DNA from: Candidatus Arcticimaribacter sp.
Lineage (GTDB): Bacteria > Bacteroidota > Bacteroidia > Flavobacteriales > Flavobacteriaceae
Direction: 5' to 3'
Assembly (NCBI GenBank): GCA_011526275.1
Contig: WTJP01000127.1
Coordinates: forward strand, 10,261-28,749
DNA: 18,489 nucleotides
Shown: positions 7,099 to 15,551 of the stretch, one piece after another
Position numbering within the stretch: position 1 is the stretch's first letter
How the letters are laid out: each line of letters starts with the position of its first letter
Program-made: the position numbers and the translations under genes
Notes under the pieces: generated by a model
What the model was told of the DNA's origin: nothing
Seen by the model: only the letters and a program-made list of their open reading frames with translations
Database searches by the model: none

Positions 7099-8703
7099 GT
7101 GAAAAAAAACCTGCTTTTATCGGTGCTTGGAGGCCTATTGCTTGGACTTTCCTGGCCTACTTATGGTTTTTCTTTTCTCGTGTTTTTTGCACTCATCCCC
7201 TTTTTCTATCTCGTAGAAGAAATCAATGCAGACCAGCAGAAGAAAAAAGGACTTCGGCTTTTTGGAACAAGTTATGTAGGCTTTTTGATCTGGAATCTCA
7301 TCAGCACTTGGTGGATTTACAATTCAACGGCTTTTGGTGCAGCATTCGCTATTTTGTGTAACAGTAGTTTTTACGCGATTATTTTATGCCTTTACCGTTG
7401 GTCCCTTACACGTTTACCGAAGAAAACGAGTCTAATCTTCCTCGTTGCTTTGTGGATGACCTTTGAGAAATTTCATCTCAACTGGGATTTTTCTTGGCCT
7501 TGGCTAAATCTGGGAAATGTTTTCTCGGAAGACATTTATTGGATACAGTGGTATGAATATACCGGAGCATTTGGCGGAACCCTTTGGGTGCTACTCGTCA
7601 ACCTGATTGGATTAAAATATTTTAGAGCATACCGACAGAGCGGTGAATTGTTGACTAACCTCCGAAAATTTGCGCCAAACCTAATCTGGATTGCAATTCC
7701 CATTGCCCTTTCCTTATTGCTATATCAAAGCGATTTAAAACCAATTGGTGAAACTGAGGTCGTTGTTTTGCAACCCAATATTGACCCATATGAAGGGAAA
7801 TATCAACGCTCTAATATTGAATTACTCGCATTGGCAGAAGAGTTAACCCAAAACCAAATTCAACCCACAACCGAGTACCTTTTAACCCCCGAAGCCTACC
7901 TAGACGAAGGCTATGGACTTGATTTAAGACAATATAAAACAGCTAAACTGCACCAAAAGCTTCGTACATTTAATGCAAAACACCCCAACCTAGCTTTGGT
8001 TACAGGAGCACAGTCCTACAAAGTGTACCCGCCTAGTGAAAAAGCCCCTAGCCCAACGGCGAATAAACTTCGCTCGGGATGGGTCGATATCTACAATTCA
8101 GTTTTTCAATTTCAAAAAGAAAACAACGACCAACGCTATCACAAGTCTAAATTGGTGGTTGGAGTAGAATACATGCCCTACAAAGCTTTCTTTGAACCTA
8201 TAATTGGGGAGTTTTTGTTGGATTTTGGCGGAACTATTGCCACACGAGGGGTGCAAAAATACCGCACGGTCTTTGAACACAAGAACGGAATGAAAACTGC
8301 GCCCATTGTTTGTTATGAATCAATTTATGGCGCGTTTGTCACAGGCTATGTACGCAATGGAGCGCAATTCCTAAGCATCATCACCAACGATGCGTGGTGG
8401 GGAAACACCCAAGGGCACCAACAACTCCTCAGTTATGCCCGACTTAGAGCAATTGAAAATCGACGTGCCATTGCCCGATCGGCCAATACAGGGATTTCTG
8501 CTTTTATCAACGCCAAAGGAGAAGTAGAACAAACCCTCGCCTATGAAAAAGAAGGGAGTTTAACCGCTAAAGTACAACTACACGACCAACTCACTTTCTA
8601 TTCGGTATATGGAGATTACCTAGCGCGTTGGTCCATTTTCTTGTTTGGTTTGCTTTTTTGCATCGCTTTGAGCGGTCGTTTAAAAGAAAAAGAAGCATTT
8701 TAA
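7099..8703 (+). CDS. lnt: apolipoprotein N-acyltransferase
   Basis: Lnt adds the third acyl chain to the N-terminal cysteine of lipoproteins in the inner membrane. From the GTG at 7099 the protein has 534 residues. An N-terminal set of hydrophobic helices (NLLLSVLGGLLLGLSWPTYG first) precedes a periplasmic nitrilase domain and a last membrane helix near the C-terminus. The catalytic set is visible: the glutamate of LLTPEAYLDEG (codon 7891), the lysine of HKSKLVVGVEYMPY (codon 8143) and the cysteine of PIVCYESIYG (codon 8311). The frame is open from an ATG at 7000, but that start would overlap the start of divergent pssA and add a segment unlike family members. The GTG start places VKKNLLLS at the usual N-terminus, after an A-rich stretch. 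Start position is the uncertain part. Confidence 0.88.
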   Translation: MKKNLLLSVLGGLLLGLSWPTYGFSFLVFFALIPFFYLVEEINADQQKKKGLRLFGTSYVGFLIWNLISTWWIYNSTAFGAAFAILCNSSFYAIILCLYRWSLTRLPKKTSLIFLVALWMTFEKFHLNWDFSWPWLNLGNVFSEDIYWIQWYEYTGAFGGTLWVLLVNLIGLKYFRAYRQSGELLTNLRKFAPNLIWIAIPIALSLLLYQSDLKPIGETEVVVLQPNIDPYEGKYQRSNIELLALAEELTQNQIQPTTEYLLTPEAYLDEGYGLDLRQYKTAKLHQKLRTFNAKHPNLALVTGAQSYKVYPPSEKAPSPTANKLRSGWVDIYNSVFQFQKENNDQRYHKSKLVVGVEYMPYKAFFEPIIGEFLLDFGGTIATRGVQKYRTVFEHKNGMKTAPIVCYESIYGAFVTGYVRNGAQFLSIITNDAWWGNTQGHQQLLSYARLRAIENRRAIARSANTGISAFINAKGEVEQTLAYEKEGSLTAKVQLHDQLTFYSVYGDYLARWSIFLFGLLFCIALSGRLKEKEAF

Positions 8704-8736
8704 GCCAAACGAGCCCATTCCTAGCGCAATTTGCTG

Positions 8737-8744
8737 TAATTTTG
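8737..8744 (+). promoter_or_regulatory. -7 box before the small membrane-protein gene
   Basis: TAATTTTG matches TAnnTTTG and ends 5 bases before the ATG at 8750. No TTG lies at the ideal -33 position. It would drive the small gene and the overlapping cobalamin adenosyltransferase gene. Confidence 0.4.
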
Positions 8745-8749
8745 ACCTA

Positions 8750-8917
8750 ATGAGTGAATCCATTGTTTTAGTAGTGGGCTTGTTGGTAGGGTATTTTGTC
8801 ATAAGAAAATACCTTTTCCTCCCGCCTAAAAAGGATCAAAGGCAAGGATTTAGAAGGAGATATGAAGCGCGAAAAAAAGAAAAATTAGATGAAGGTTTAC
8901 ACCAAAACAGGAGATGA
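8750..8917 (+). CDS. small single-span membrane protein (55 aa), unknown function
   Basis: An open frame of 55 codons starts at ATG 8750 and ends at TGA 8915-8917. The protein has a short N-terminus (MSES), one hydrophobic segment IVLVVGLLVGYFVIR (about residues 5-19) and a strongly basic tail (FRRRYEARKKEK, 34-45). This fits an inner-membrane protein with a cytoplasmic C-terminus by the positive-inside rule. It is preceded by a -7 box and overlaps the cobalamin adenosyltransferase start by 29 bases in another frame, which suggests translational coupling. I do not recognise a family; no cofactor or catalytic motif is visible. It fills a stretch that would otherwise look like a 185-base gap between lnt and the next gene. 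Confidence 0.6.
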   Translation: MSESIVLVVGLLVGYFVIRKYLFLPPKKDQRQGFRRRYEARKKEKLDEGLHQNRR

Positions 8918-9431
8918 CGGCACGACCAGTTTATTTTCGGGTAAACGGGTTCCCAAACACGATGTTCGAATTAAAGCCTACGGTACTATTGATGAACTCA
9001 ACAGTTGGGTAGGATTGATTCGCGATTATGCAGGAGAAGAAATCCATACCGAACTGGTACGTATCCAAAATAACTTGATGACCATTGGTTCGCAGTTGGC
9101 CAACGATAGTGATAACCTTCCCATTCCAAAAATCAACGAGGAGCAGGTGGAACACTTGGAAAAAAGTATTGACCGTATTACGGCTGAACTACCACCGCTA
9201 AAAAACTTTGTCATCCCTGGGGGACATCCTTTAATTTCTTACAGTCATCTAGCGCGTTGTGTTTGCCGTAGAGCAGAACGACATATCACTGAACTCAAAG
9301 ATTTAACGACAATAGACCCAGAGATTGTCTTTTACATTAATCGACTCTCCGATTACTTTTTTACCCTTTCGCGTAAGTTTTCGCAAGACCTTAATATCGA
9401 AGAGGTTAAATGGGAACCCAACCGAAAGTAG
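8889..9431 (+). CDS. cob(I)alamin adenosyltransferase, PduO type
   Basis: This enzyme transfers adenosyl from ATP to cob(I)alamin, giving coenzyme B12 for enzymes such as methylmalonyl-CoA mutase. The 180-residue protein is of the usual length and has the PduO-family landmarks: KVYTKTGDDGTTSLF with the ATP-binding glycine-rich segment, K-x-D-x-R-x-x-AYGTIDELNS, the RCVCRRAERH helix with the conserved arginines and glutamate, and YINRLSDYFFTLSR. It is cytoplasmic. The ATG at 8889 leads straight into the conserved N-terminus. Its start lies inside the small membrane-protein gene, so the two probably share a transcript. The organism therefore uses, or at least finishes, coenzyme B12; no other B12 gene is in the window. 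Confidence 0.95.
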   Translation: MKVYTKTGDDGTTSLFSGKRVPKHDVRIKAYGTIDELNSWVGLIRDYAGEEIHTELVRIQNNLMTIGSQLANDSDNLPIPKINEEQVEHLEKSIDRITAELPPLKNFVIPGGHPLISYSHLARCVCRRAERHITELKDLTTIDPEIVFYINRLSDYFFTLSRKFSQDLNIEEVKWEPNRK

Positions 9432-9440
9432 CTGAAAAAC

Positions 9441-9470
9441 TTGCCTAGTTTTTCGAAACCTATACTTTTG
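9441..9470 (+). promoter_or_regulatory. full-consensus Bacteroidota promoter for the DUF2795 gene
   Basis: TTG at 9441-9443 is followed by exactly 19 bases and then TACTTTTG at 9463-9470, a perfect fit to TTG-n19-TAnnTTTG. Transcription would begin around 9475, leaving a leader of about 9 bases, mostly A residues, before the ATG at 9484. It is the strongest promoter in the window by sequence. Confidence 0.8.
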
Positions 9471-9483
9471 CAAAAAAAAAGTC

Positions 9484-9705
9484 ATGTATTGGACCTTAGA
9501 ATTAGCTTCTTACTTGAGCGATGCGCCTTGGCCGGCAACCAAAGATGAATTGATTGATTTTTCAATTCGAACCGGAGCCCCCCTCGAAGTAGTCGAAAAT
9601 CTTCAGTCCATGGAAGATGAAGGAGATATTTACGAATCCATTGAAGAAATCTGGCCCGATTTTCCCTCGGACGAAGATTATTTGTGGAACGAAGACGAAT
9701 ATTAA
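9484..9705 (+). CDS. DUF2795 family small acidic protein
   Basis: This 73-residue cytoplasmic protein is very acidic, with about 21 Asp/Glu against one Lys and one Arg. The body (YWTLELASYLSDAPWPATKD and SIRTGAPLEVVENLQSMEDE) matches the DUF2795 family as found in Bacteroidota; the tail is Asp/Glu/Trp/Tyr-rich. The molecular function is unknown. The sequence pattern suggests a small helical domain. It has its own consensus promoter and is followed by an intrinsic terminator, so it is probably a separate, highly expressed transcript. In flavobacteria it commonly precedes secA as here, which hints at but does not show a role in secretion. Confidence 0.85.
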   Translation: MYWTLELASYLSDAPWPATKDELIDFSIRTGAPLEVVENLQSMEDEGDIYESIEEIWPDFPSDEDYLWNEDEY

Positions 9706-9719
9706 TCTTCTCTTGGTAT

Positions 9720-9745
9720 AAAGTCTCGTTAGAGGCTTTTTTTTT
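9720..9745 (+). terminator. intrinsic terminator after the DUF2795 gene
   Basis: An 8-base-pair stem AAAGTCTC/GAGGCTTT with one G-T pair encloses a GTTA loop and runs into nine T residues (9737-9745). It lies 15 bases after the DUF2795 stop and just upstream of the secA promoter box. Confidence 0.85.
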
Positions 9746-9748
9746 GAC

Positions 9749-9756
9749 TACATTTG
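9749..9756 (+). promoter_or_regulatory. -7 promoter box for secA
   Basis: TACATTTG matches TAnnTTTG and begins four bases after the T-tract of the terminator. A start near 9761 would give a leader of about 20 bases before the secA ATG. The -33 position falls inside the terminator hairpin and does not read TTG. Confidence 0.45.
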
Positions 9757-9780
9757 AGTCTTAAACGCACAGTATAACCC

Positions 9781-12700
9781 ATGAGTATTGTAAACAATCT
9801 CTTAAAGCTTTTTGTGGGCGATAAAACCAAGAAAGACCTCAAGTCTATCCTTCCCTTGGTAGATGCCATCAAAGGCCATGAAAATGCATTCAATCAGCTT
9901 TCAAACGACGAACTTCGTGCGAAGACGGTCGAATTTAAAGAAAGAATAAAAGCTGCACGTCGTGAATTTGATCGTGAAATAGAAGAACACAGAACGTCAA
10001 TTGAAGCGCTGGAAGATATCGACGAGCGCGAACGTCTCTACAACCGTATCGACACCCTCGAAAAAGATGCTCTCGTTGTAACCGAAGAAGTATTGCTAGA
10101 ACTTTTACCCGAAGCTTTTGCTGCTGTAAAAGAAACAGCTACTCGATTTGTGCACAATCCGGAGGTAGAAGTAACTGCCAGTGAATTTGACCGCCAACTA
10201 TCTGGCGAGAAAGAATACATTCGCCTTAGCGGGGATAAGGCCTTTTGGGCCAACAGCTGGGATGCCGCTGGAAAGGCCATTACTTGGGACATGATCCACT
10301 ATGACGTGCAACTCATTGGGGGAATTGCCATGCACCAAGGTAAAATTGCAGAAATGCAAACGGGGGAAGGAAAAACCCTCGTCGCTACCCTACCCGTGTA
10401 CCTCAACGCCCTCACAGGGAAAGGAGTCCACCTGGTAACGGTAAACGATTACCTCGCCAAACGCGATAGCGCATGGATGGCGCCTATCTTTGAATTTCAC
10501 GGTTTAAGTGTAGATTGTATTGATTACCACCAACCCAATAGTGAAGCGAGACGCAAAGCCTATTTGGCCGATATTACTTATGGAACCAATAACGAGTTTG
10601 GTTTCGACTACTTGCGCGATAATATGTCGCACACCCCAGAAGATTTGGTGCAACGCAAACACCATTACGCTATTGTCGATGAGGTAGATTCAGTATTGGT
10701 CGATGACGCTAGAACCCCTTTGATTATCTCGGGGCCTATTCCAGAAGGAGATCGCCATGAATTTGATCAATTAAAACCTAAAGTTGCCGACCTCTATACC
10801 AAACAACGCAGCTTGTTGACCACAGTATTGGCCGAAGCAAAAAAGAAAATTGCAGCTGGTGATACAGAAGAAGGGGGAATACTCCTCCTACGTGTTTACC
10901 GAGGTTTACCAAAAAACAAGGCGCTCATTAAGTTTTTAAGTGAAGAAGGGGTTAAGCAACTGCTTCAAAAAACCGAAAACTTCTACATGCAAGACAACAA
11001 CCGTGAAATGCATGTAATCGACGCTGAATTGTACTTTGTTATTGACGAGAAGAACAACTCGGTTGAATTGACCGAAAAAGGAGTAGAATACCTTTCTGAA
11101 AGCGTTCAAGACAAAGGTTTCTTCATTTTACCTGATATTGGAACTGAAATCGCAAAGATTGAGGGAGAAGGGCTTAGTTCAGAAGATGAAGCTGCGAAGA
11201 AAGAAATCCTTTTCAAGGATTTTGGGATCAAGAGCGAGCGTATCCATACCATGACGCAATTGTTCAAGGCTTATACCCTATTTGAAAAAGACACCGAATA
11301 TGTGGTGATGGACAACAAGGTCATGATCGTCGATGAGCAAACAGGACGTATCATGGATGGACGTCGTTACTCCGACGGATTGCACCAGGCCATTGAAGCC
11401 AAAGAGAATGTAAAGATTGAAGCGGCTACGCAAACTTTTGCGACCATTACCTTGCAAAACTATTTCCGCATGTACCACAAGCTTTCGGGCATGACAGGTA
11501 CGGCAGTTACCGAAGCAGGGGAATTTTGGGAAATCTACAAACTTGACGTAGTAGAAATTCCAACCAACCGACCCATTGCGCGTAGAGATGAGGATGATCT
11601 CATTTACAAAACCAAACGAGAAAAATACAATGCCGTAATCGACGAGGTAACCAAACTTTCGCAACAAGGACGCCCTGTGTTGATTGGTACCACCTCGGTT
11701 GAAATATCGGAACTGTTGAGTAAGATGCTCAATATTCGCAAGGTGAAACACAATGTCCTCAACGCAAAACTACACAAGAAAGAAGCCGATATTGTTGCAG
11801 AAGCTGGAAACCCAGGGGTTGTAACCATTGCCACCAACATGGCCGGACGTGGTACCGACATCAAACTCTCGGATGAAGTAAAAGCAGCCGGGGGACTCGC
11901 TATTATTGGAACCGAACGTCACGATTCTAGACGTGTTGACCGACAGCTACGCGGTCGTTCTGGACGTCAAGGGGACCCGGGAAGTTCGCAGTTCTTTGTG
12001 TCCTTGGAAGACAACCTTATGCGCCTCTTTGGTTCCGACCGAGTTGCTAAAGTTATGGACCGCATGGGACTGGAAGAAGGTGAGGTTATTCAGCACTCCA
12101 TGATGACAAAATCCATCGAACGTGCACAGAAAAAAGTAGAAGAAAACAACTTCGGGATTCGCAAACGTTTATTGGAATACGATGACGTAATGAATGCACA
12201 AAGAGAAGTGATCTATAAACGCCGTAAGCACGCTTTACAGGGAGATCGCTTAAAGGTGGATATCGCCAATATGCTTTTTGAAATCTGCGAGGATATTGTC
12301 TTAAGCAATAAACCGACCAACGACTTCAAAAACTTTGAATTTCAAATCATCAGTACGTTTTCGATTACTGCTCCCGTTATTGCAGACGAATTCGAAAGCA
12401 TGACAGAGGCGGAGTTGATCGACAAGCTTTATCAAACGGCATTTGATTACTACAAACAAAAGGGGGAAATCAATGCTACCCTAACCTTCCCGGTCATCAA
12501 AAATGTGTATGAACGTCCGGGGAATACGTACGAGAAAATTGTTGTTCCATTTACCGATGGAACCAAAACCCTCAATGTAGTAACGCATCTTGAGAAAGCC
12601 TACAATACAAAAGGGAAGCACTTGATCGAAGATTTTGAGCGTAACATTACCCTTGCCTTAATCGACAATGCTTGGAAAAACCACCTGCGCAAAATGGATG

Positions 12701-13146
12701 AGTTGAAGCAATCGGTTCAATTGGCGGTTCACGAACAAAAAGACCCCCTATTGATCTACAAGTTTGAAGCCTTCGAATTGTTCAAAGGCATGATTGCTAG
12801 CCTTAACCGTGAAGTTATTTCCTTCTTGTTGAAAGGAAGTATACCTGCACAAGACAATGCGATTCAAGAGGCCAAGCAAACCCGCAAAAAACAAAACTTA
12901 AAGACCACCAAAGACGATGTGCTCAACACCGAAGAAATGGCCGAAAAGCAACGTGCCATTGGTGCAGGAGCTGGTCGCGCGCCACGACAGGTCGTTGAAA
13001 CCATTACCCGTGAACTTCCCAAAATTGGAAGAAACGACAAAGTAACCATCAAAAACACGGTGAGTGGCGAAAGCAAGAATGTGAAGTTCAAACAGGCTGA
13101 ACCGCTGATTAAGAGCGGTCAATGGGTACTCGTTGGTAAGAATTAA
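9781..13146 (+). CDS. secA: preprotein translocase subunit SecA
   Basis: SecA is the ATPase motor that pushes unfolded preproteins through SecYEG. The 1121-residue protein has Walker A MQTGEGKT (192-199), the DEVD box (300-303) in VDEVDSVLVDDARTP, the preprotein cross-linking and second nucleotide-binding domains with MAGRGTDIKLS and QLRGRSGRQGDPG, and the helical scaffold/wing domains. It is about 220 residues longer than E. coli SecA, mainly through an insert after the DEVD region (about 330-490) and an extended C-terminus; both are normal in Bacteroidota. The C-terminal CxCx8CH zinc motif found in proteobacterial SecA (which binds SecB and lipid) is absent; the tail ends KSGQWVLVGKN. It has its own promoter box. 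Confidence 0.97.
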   Translation: MSIVNNLLKLFVGDKTKKDLKSILPLVDAIKGHENAFNQLSNDELRAKTVEFKERIKAARREFDREIEEHRTSIEALEDIDERERLYNRIDTLEKDALVVTEEVLLELLPEAFAAVKETATRFVHNPEVEVTASEFDRQLSGEKEYIRLSGDKAFWANSWDAAGKAITWDMIHYDVQLIGGIAMHQGKIAEMQTGEGKTLVATLPVYLNALTGKGVHLVTVNDYLAKRDSAWMAPIFEFHGLSVDCIDYHQPNSEARRKAYLADITYGTNNEFGFDYLRDNMSHTPEDLVQRKHHYAIVDEVDSVLVDDARTPLIISGPIPEGDRHEFDQLKPKVADLYTKQRSLLTTVLAEAKKKIAAGDTEEGGILLLRVYRGLPKNKALIKFLSEEGVKQLLQKTENFYMQDNNREMHVIDAELYFVIDEKNNSVELTEKGVEYLSESVQDKGFFILPDIGTEIAKIEGEGLSSEDEAAKKEILFKDFGIKSERIHTMTQLFKAYTLFEKDTEYVVMDNKVMIVDEQTGRIMDGRRYSDGLHQAIEAKENVKIEAATQTFATITLQNYFRMYHKLSGMTGTAVTEAGEFWEIYKLDVVEIPTNRPIARRDEDDLIYKTKREKYNAVIDEVTKLSQQGRPVLIGTTSVEISELLSKMLNIRKVKHNVLNAKLHKKEADIVAEAGNPGVVTIATNMAGRGTDIKLSDEVKAAGGLAIIGTERHDSRRVDRQLRGRSGRQGDPGSSQFFVSLEDNLMRLFGSDRVAKVMDRMGLEEGEVIQHSMMTKSIERAQKKVEENNFGIRKRLLEYDDVMNAQREVIYKRRKHALQGDRLKVDIANMLFEICEDIVLSNKPTNDFKNFEFQIISTFSITAPVIADEFESMTEAELIDKLYQTAFDYYKQKGEINATLTFPVIKNVYERPGNTYEKIVVPFTDGTKTLNVVTHLEKAYNTKGKHLIEDFERNITLALIDNAWKNHLRKMDELKQSVQLAVHEQKDPLLIYKFEAFELFKGMIASLNREVISFLLKGSIPAQDNAIQEAKQTRKKQNLKTTKDDVLNTEEMAEKQRAIGAGAGRAPRQVVETITRELPKIGRNDKVTIKNTVSGESKNVKFKQAEPLIKSGQWVLVGKN

Positions 13147-13155
13147 TTTGTAACT

Positions 13156-13173
13156 TACTACCAAAATGTAGTA
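13156..13173 (+). repeat. short inverted repeat between secA and the hydroxylase gene
   Basis: TACTAC and GTAGTA form a perfect 6-base-pair inverted repeat around CAAAAT in the 31-base gap. No T-tract follows, so it is not a convincing terminator. It may be chance, a weak attenuator or a binding site. Confidence 0.25.
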
Positions 13174-13177
13174 GTCG

Positions 13178-14440
13178 ATGGAAACGTATGCAAAGATTCT
13201 ACTCATCGCCATACCCGGATTTTTAGTCCTGGTATTGCTGGAGTTGGCCTACGGGGCGTGGAAGAAAAACCAAACCTATACCTTAATGGATACCCTTTCG
13301 AGTTTGAGCTCTGGGATGACCAATATTCTCAAAGATGTTTTTGGTATAGGCTTAATTCTTATTTCTTATCCGTATTTGAAGGATATACTAGCGGTGATAC
13401 AACTAGAAGAAAGTGTGCTCCTCTATTTCGCGGCGTTTATCTGCATTGATTTTGCCAGCTATTGGAATCACCGTTTAAACCATTCGATTAATGTCTTTTG
13501 GAACCGTCATATTGTACACCACAGCAGCGAGGAATTTAACCTCGCCTGCGCCTTACGTCAAAGCATCTCTTCCCTACTTGGATTTGGTGCATTGTTTCTA
13601 CTTCCTGCAGCGGTACTTGGAATACCGCATAAAGTAATCACCGTATTAGCGCCCCTTCACTTGTTTGGGCAGTTTTGGTACCACACCAAGCACATTGGAA
13701 AATTAGGCTGGTTGGAGTATATTTTGGTTACCCCCTCGCAGCATCGCGTCCACCACGCCATCAACCCCATCTATATCGACAAAAATCTCTCGGCCATATT
13801 CTGCGTTTGGGATAGACTATTTGGGACTTTTCAAGAAGAACTCGAAGAAGAACCTTGTGTTTATGGTACATTAAAGCCCGTACAAACTTGGAATCCCGTC
13901 TTAATCAATTTTCAGCACAACTGGGGCTTGGCCAAAGACGCTTGGTACACCAAAAATTGGCTGGATAAATTCCGCTTGTGGTTTATGCCCACCGGGTGGC
14001 GTCCGGCTGATGTTGCCCAACGTTTTCCCCGCCCTATCGTGGAAGATGTTTTTGCACAGAAAAAATACGCTCCCGTTTACACCAACAAACACAAACTCAT
14101 CGCCCTCTTCCACTTTACTAGTTTGACCCTTATTTTAGGATATTTCCTCAGTCAATTTGGTGAATTGACCTACACCAATCAAATCGCTTTTGGTGTATTG
14201 ATTTTTACGACTGTTTTTGGTTTTACCTCCTTAATGGATGGATATCGTTGGGCAGTGCCCTTTGAACTCCTGCGTGGGATAGCGGGCTTGATGTTTTTAT
14301 TTACACCTGCCAATGCAATGCTTTGGGAAATGAATCATTATTTAGGCCTAGGTTTAAGTCTCTATTTTACCCTTAGCCTTGCTGCTTGTCTTTGGACCTA
14401 TTCTTCCCTCCCCAAACGTATAGAAATTGCCACAGCCTAA
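13178..14440 (+). CDS. membrane di-iron hydroxylase, sterol desaturase / alkylglycerol monooxygenase-like
   Basis: This 420-residue integral membrane protein belongs to the fatty acid hydroxylase superfamily. The di-iron histidine clusters are all present: H98-x3-H102 (NHRLNH), H111-x2-H114-H115 (HIVHH), and H189-x2-H192-H193 (HRVHH), with H169 and H172 nearby. Membrane segments flank them (about 7-25, 55-90, 130-165), and three or four more follow in the C-terminal third (about 308-410). The extra C-terminal membrane region and overall length resemble alkylglycerol monooxygenase-type proteins (ether-lipid cleavage) more than short sterol desaturases. The substrate is probably a membrane lipid, which is inference. 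It lies 31 bases after secA and overlaps the following glycosyltransferase by 14 bases, giving a coupled operon. Confidence 0.85.
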   Translation: METYAKILLIAIPGFLVLVLLELAYGAWKKNQTYTLMDTLSSLSSGMTNILKDVFGIGLILISYPYLKDILAVIQLEESVLLYFAAFICIDFASYWNHRLNHSINVFWNRHIVHHSSEEFNLACALRQSISSLLGFGALFLLPAAVLGIPHKVITVLAPLHLFGQFWYHTKHIGKLGWLEYILVTPSQHRVHHAINPIYIDKNLSAIFCVWDRLFGTFQEELEEEPCVYGTLKPVQTWNPVLINFQHNWGLAKDAWYTKNWLDKFRLWFMPTGWRPADVAQRFPRPIVEDVFAQKKYAPVYTNKHKLIALFHFTSLTLILGYFLSQFGELTYTNQIAFGVLIFTTVFGFTSLMDGYRWAVPFELLRGIAGLMFLFTPANAMLWEMNHYLGLGLSLYFTLSLAACLWTYSSLPKRIEIATA

Positions 14441-15551
14441 TTTAGATGTCGTTTTACTTGGCCCTGCGCCTCCCTACCGCGGGGGAATAGCCGACACCCA
14501 ATGGGAATTTGCACAAGCACTTCAAAAACAAAACAAAAAAGTAGCCTTGTGGACGTTTACCCAGCTCTACCCTGAAGTACTATTCCCGGGAAAAACACAA
14601 TTCAGTGAAGAGAAAGTCGATAGTAGCGTAGACATAGAACGTAAAATCCACGCCTACCACCCATGGGAATGGAAAAAGGTGGCTAGGGCAATTAATGCTG
14701 TAGCGCCAAAAGCCGTAGTTTTTCGTTATTGGACGCCATTTCTTTCCCCCTGTTGGACAAGCATTGCACAACATTTATCCCCTTCCATTAAATGCATTGC
14801 TTTGGTGGACAATTGGAAAGCACACGAACCCAAACCCTGGGATCAATGGTTGAATAAACGCTTCAGTAAAAAAATGCATGCTTTTAGCTGTTTGTCAACG
14901 GCTGTACAAGAGGAAATTTCAGCAGCAACTGAAAAGGCATGTTGGGGGAAGATGCACCCTGTAGCAAACAATTTACCGCCAAAACTTGAGCAAGCAGCTG
15001 CAAGAAAAAAATTAAAGCTGGAACTTGAACAGGACTATCTTTTGTTTTTTGGATTGATTCGTCCTTACAAAGGGCTTGACTTACTGCTCAAAGCCATGGA
15101 AAAACAGCCCGATAAAAAATTACTCATTGTTGGTGAGTGCTATGAAAAGCCCGAGAAATACGAGCGAATCATTCGGGAACTGAAGCTCGAAAAACGAGTA
15201 GATTTCCAAAATCGCTTTGTGAGCGCTGAAGAAGCATCTCTGTATTTTTCAGCAGCCGATGCGTTGATACTTCCCTACAAAAGCGCAACGCAAAGTGGCG
15301 TTGTTGCCATGGCTTACCATTATGCTTTGCCCATGGTGGTGACCCATCATCAAGGTTTGGCCCAGCCTATTGAGGAAGATCAAACCGGAGAAGTTTGTGC
15401 CCCTACTCCAACGGCTATTTCAACAAGCATAAGCGCTCTATTTACTGCAACTAGGTTAAAGGACTGCCAACACAACCTTGTAAAAAATCAGAACAACTAT
15501 TCTTGGGACAACTATGCCCAAGAATGGATCAACTTTGTTTGGAATGACTAA
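14427..15551 (+). CDS. GT4 family glycosyltransferase
   Basis: This 374-residue protein has the GT-B fold of family 4. The N-terminal domain opens with LLGPAPPYRGGIAD, where the glycine-rich loop binds the acceptor side. The C-terminal domain has YLLFFGLIRPYKGLDLLL and ALILPYKSATQSGVVAMAY followed by LPMVVTHHQGLAQPIEE. The first glutamate of the usual E-x7-E motif is replaced; the SATQSGVV variant occurs in other GT4 enzymes. It has no membrane segment and should act at the cytoplasmic face. The donor and acceptor are unknown. The start is TTG at 14427, inside the preceding gene (14-base overlap); no ATG is available upstream of the PPYRGG motif. It overlaps the HAD gene by 8 bases. Confidence 0.88.
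   Translation: MPQPNLDVVLLGPAPPYRGGIADTQWEFAQALQKQNKKVALWTFTQLYPEVLFPGKTQFSEEKVDSSVDIERKIHAYHPWEWKKVARAINAVAPKAVVFRYWTPFLSPCWTSIAQHLSPSIKCIALVDNWKAHEPKPWDQWLNKRFSKKMHAFSCLSTAVQEEISAATEKACWGKMHPVANNLPPKLEQAAARKKLKLELEQDYLLFFGLIRPYKGLDLLLKAMEKQPDKKLLIVGECYEKPEKYERIIRELKLEKRVDFQNRFVSAEEASLYFSAADALILPYKSATQSGVVAMAYHYALPMVVTHHQGLAQPIEEDQTGEVCAPTPTAISTSISALFTATRLKDCQHNLVKNQNNYSWDNYAQEWINFVWND

Noticed and set aside
11278..11751. 157-codon open frame on the minus strand inside secA
   Set aside because: It is a shadow of strongly conserved SecA coding sequence, with no promoter or recognisable domain. The same holds for the 104-codon frame at 12898-13212.
13156..13173. Inverted repeat after secA as a terminator
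   Set aside because: The stem is only 6 base pairs and no T-tract follows, so it is listed only as a short inverted repeat.
15514..15543. Upstream ATG of the HAD hydrolase gene
   Set aside because: It would deepen the overlap with the glycosyltransferase to 38 bases and add ten residues not expected before the DxDGT strand; ATG 15544 is preferred.
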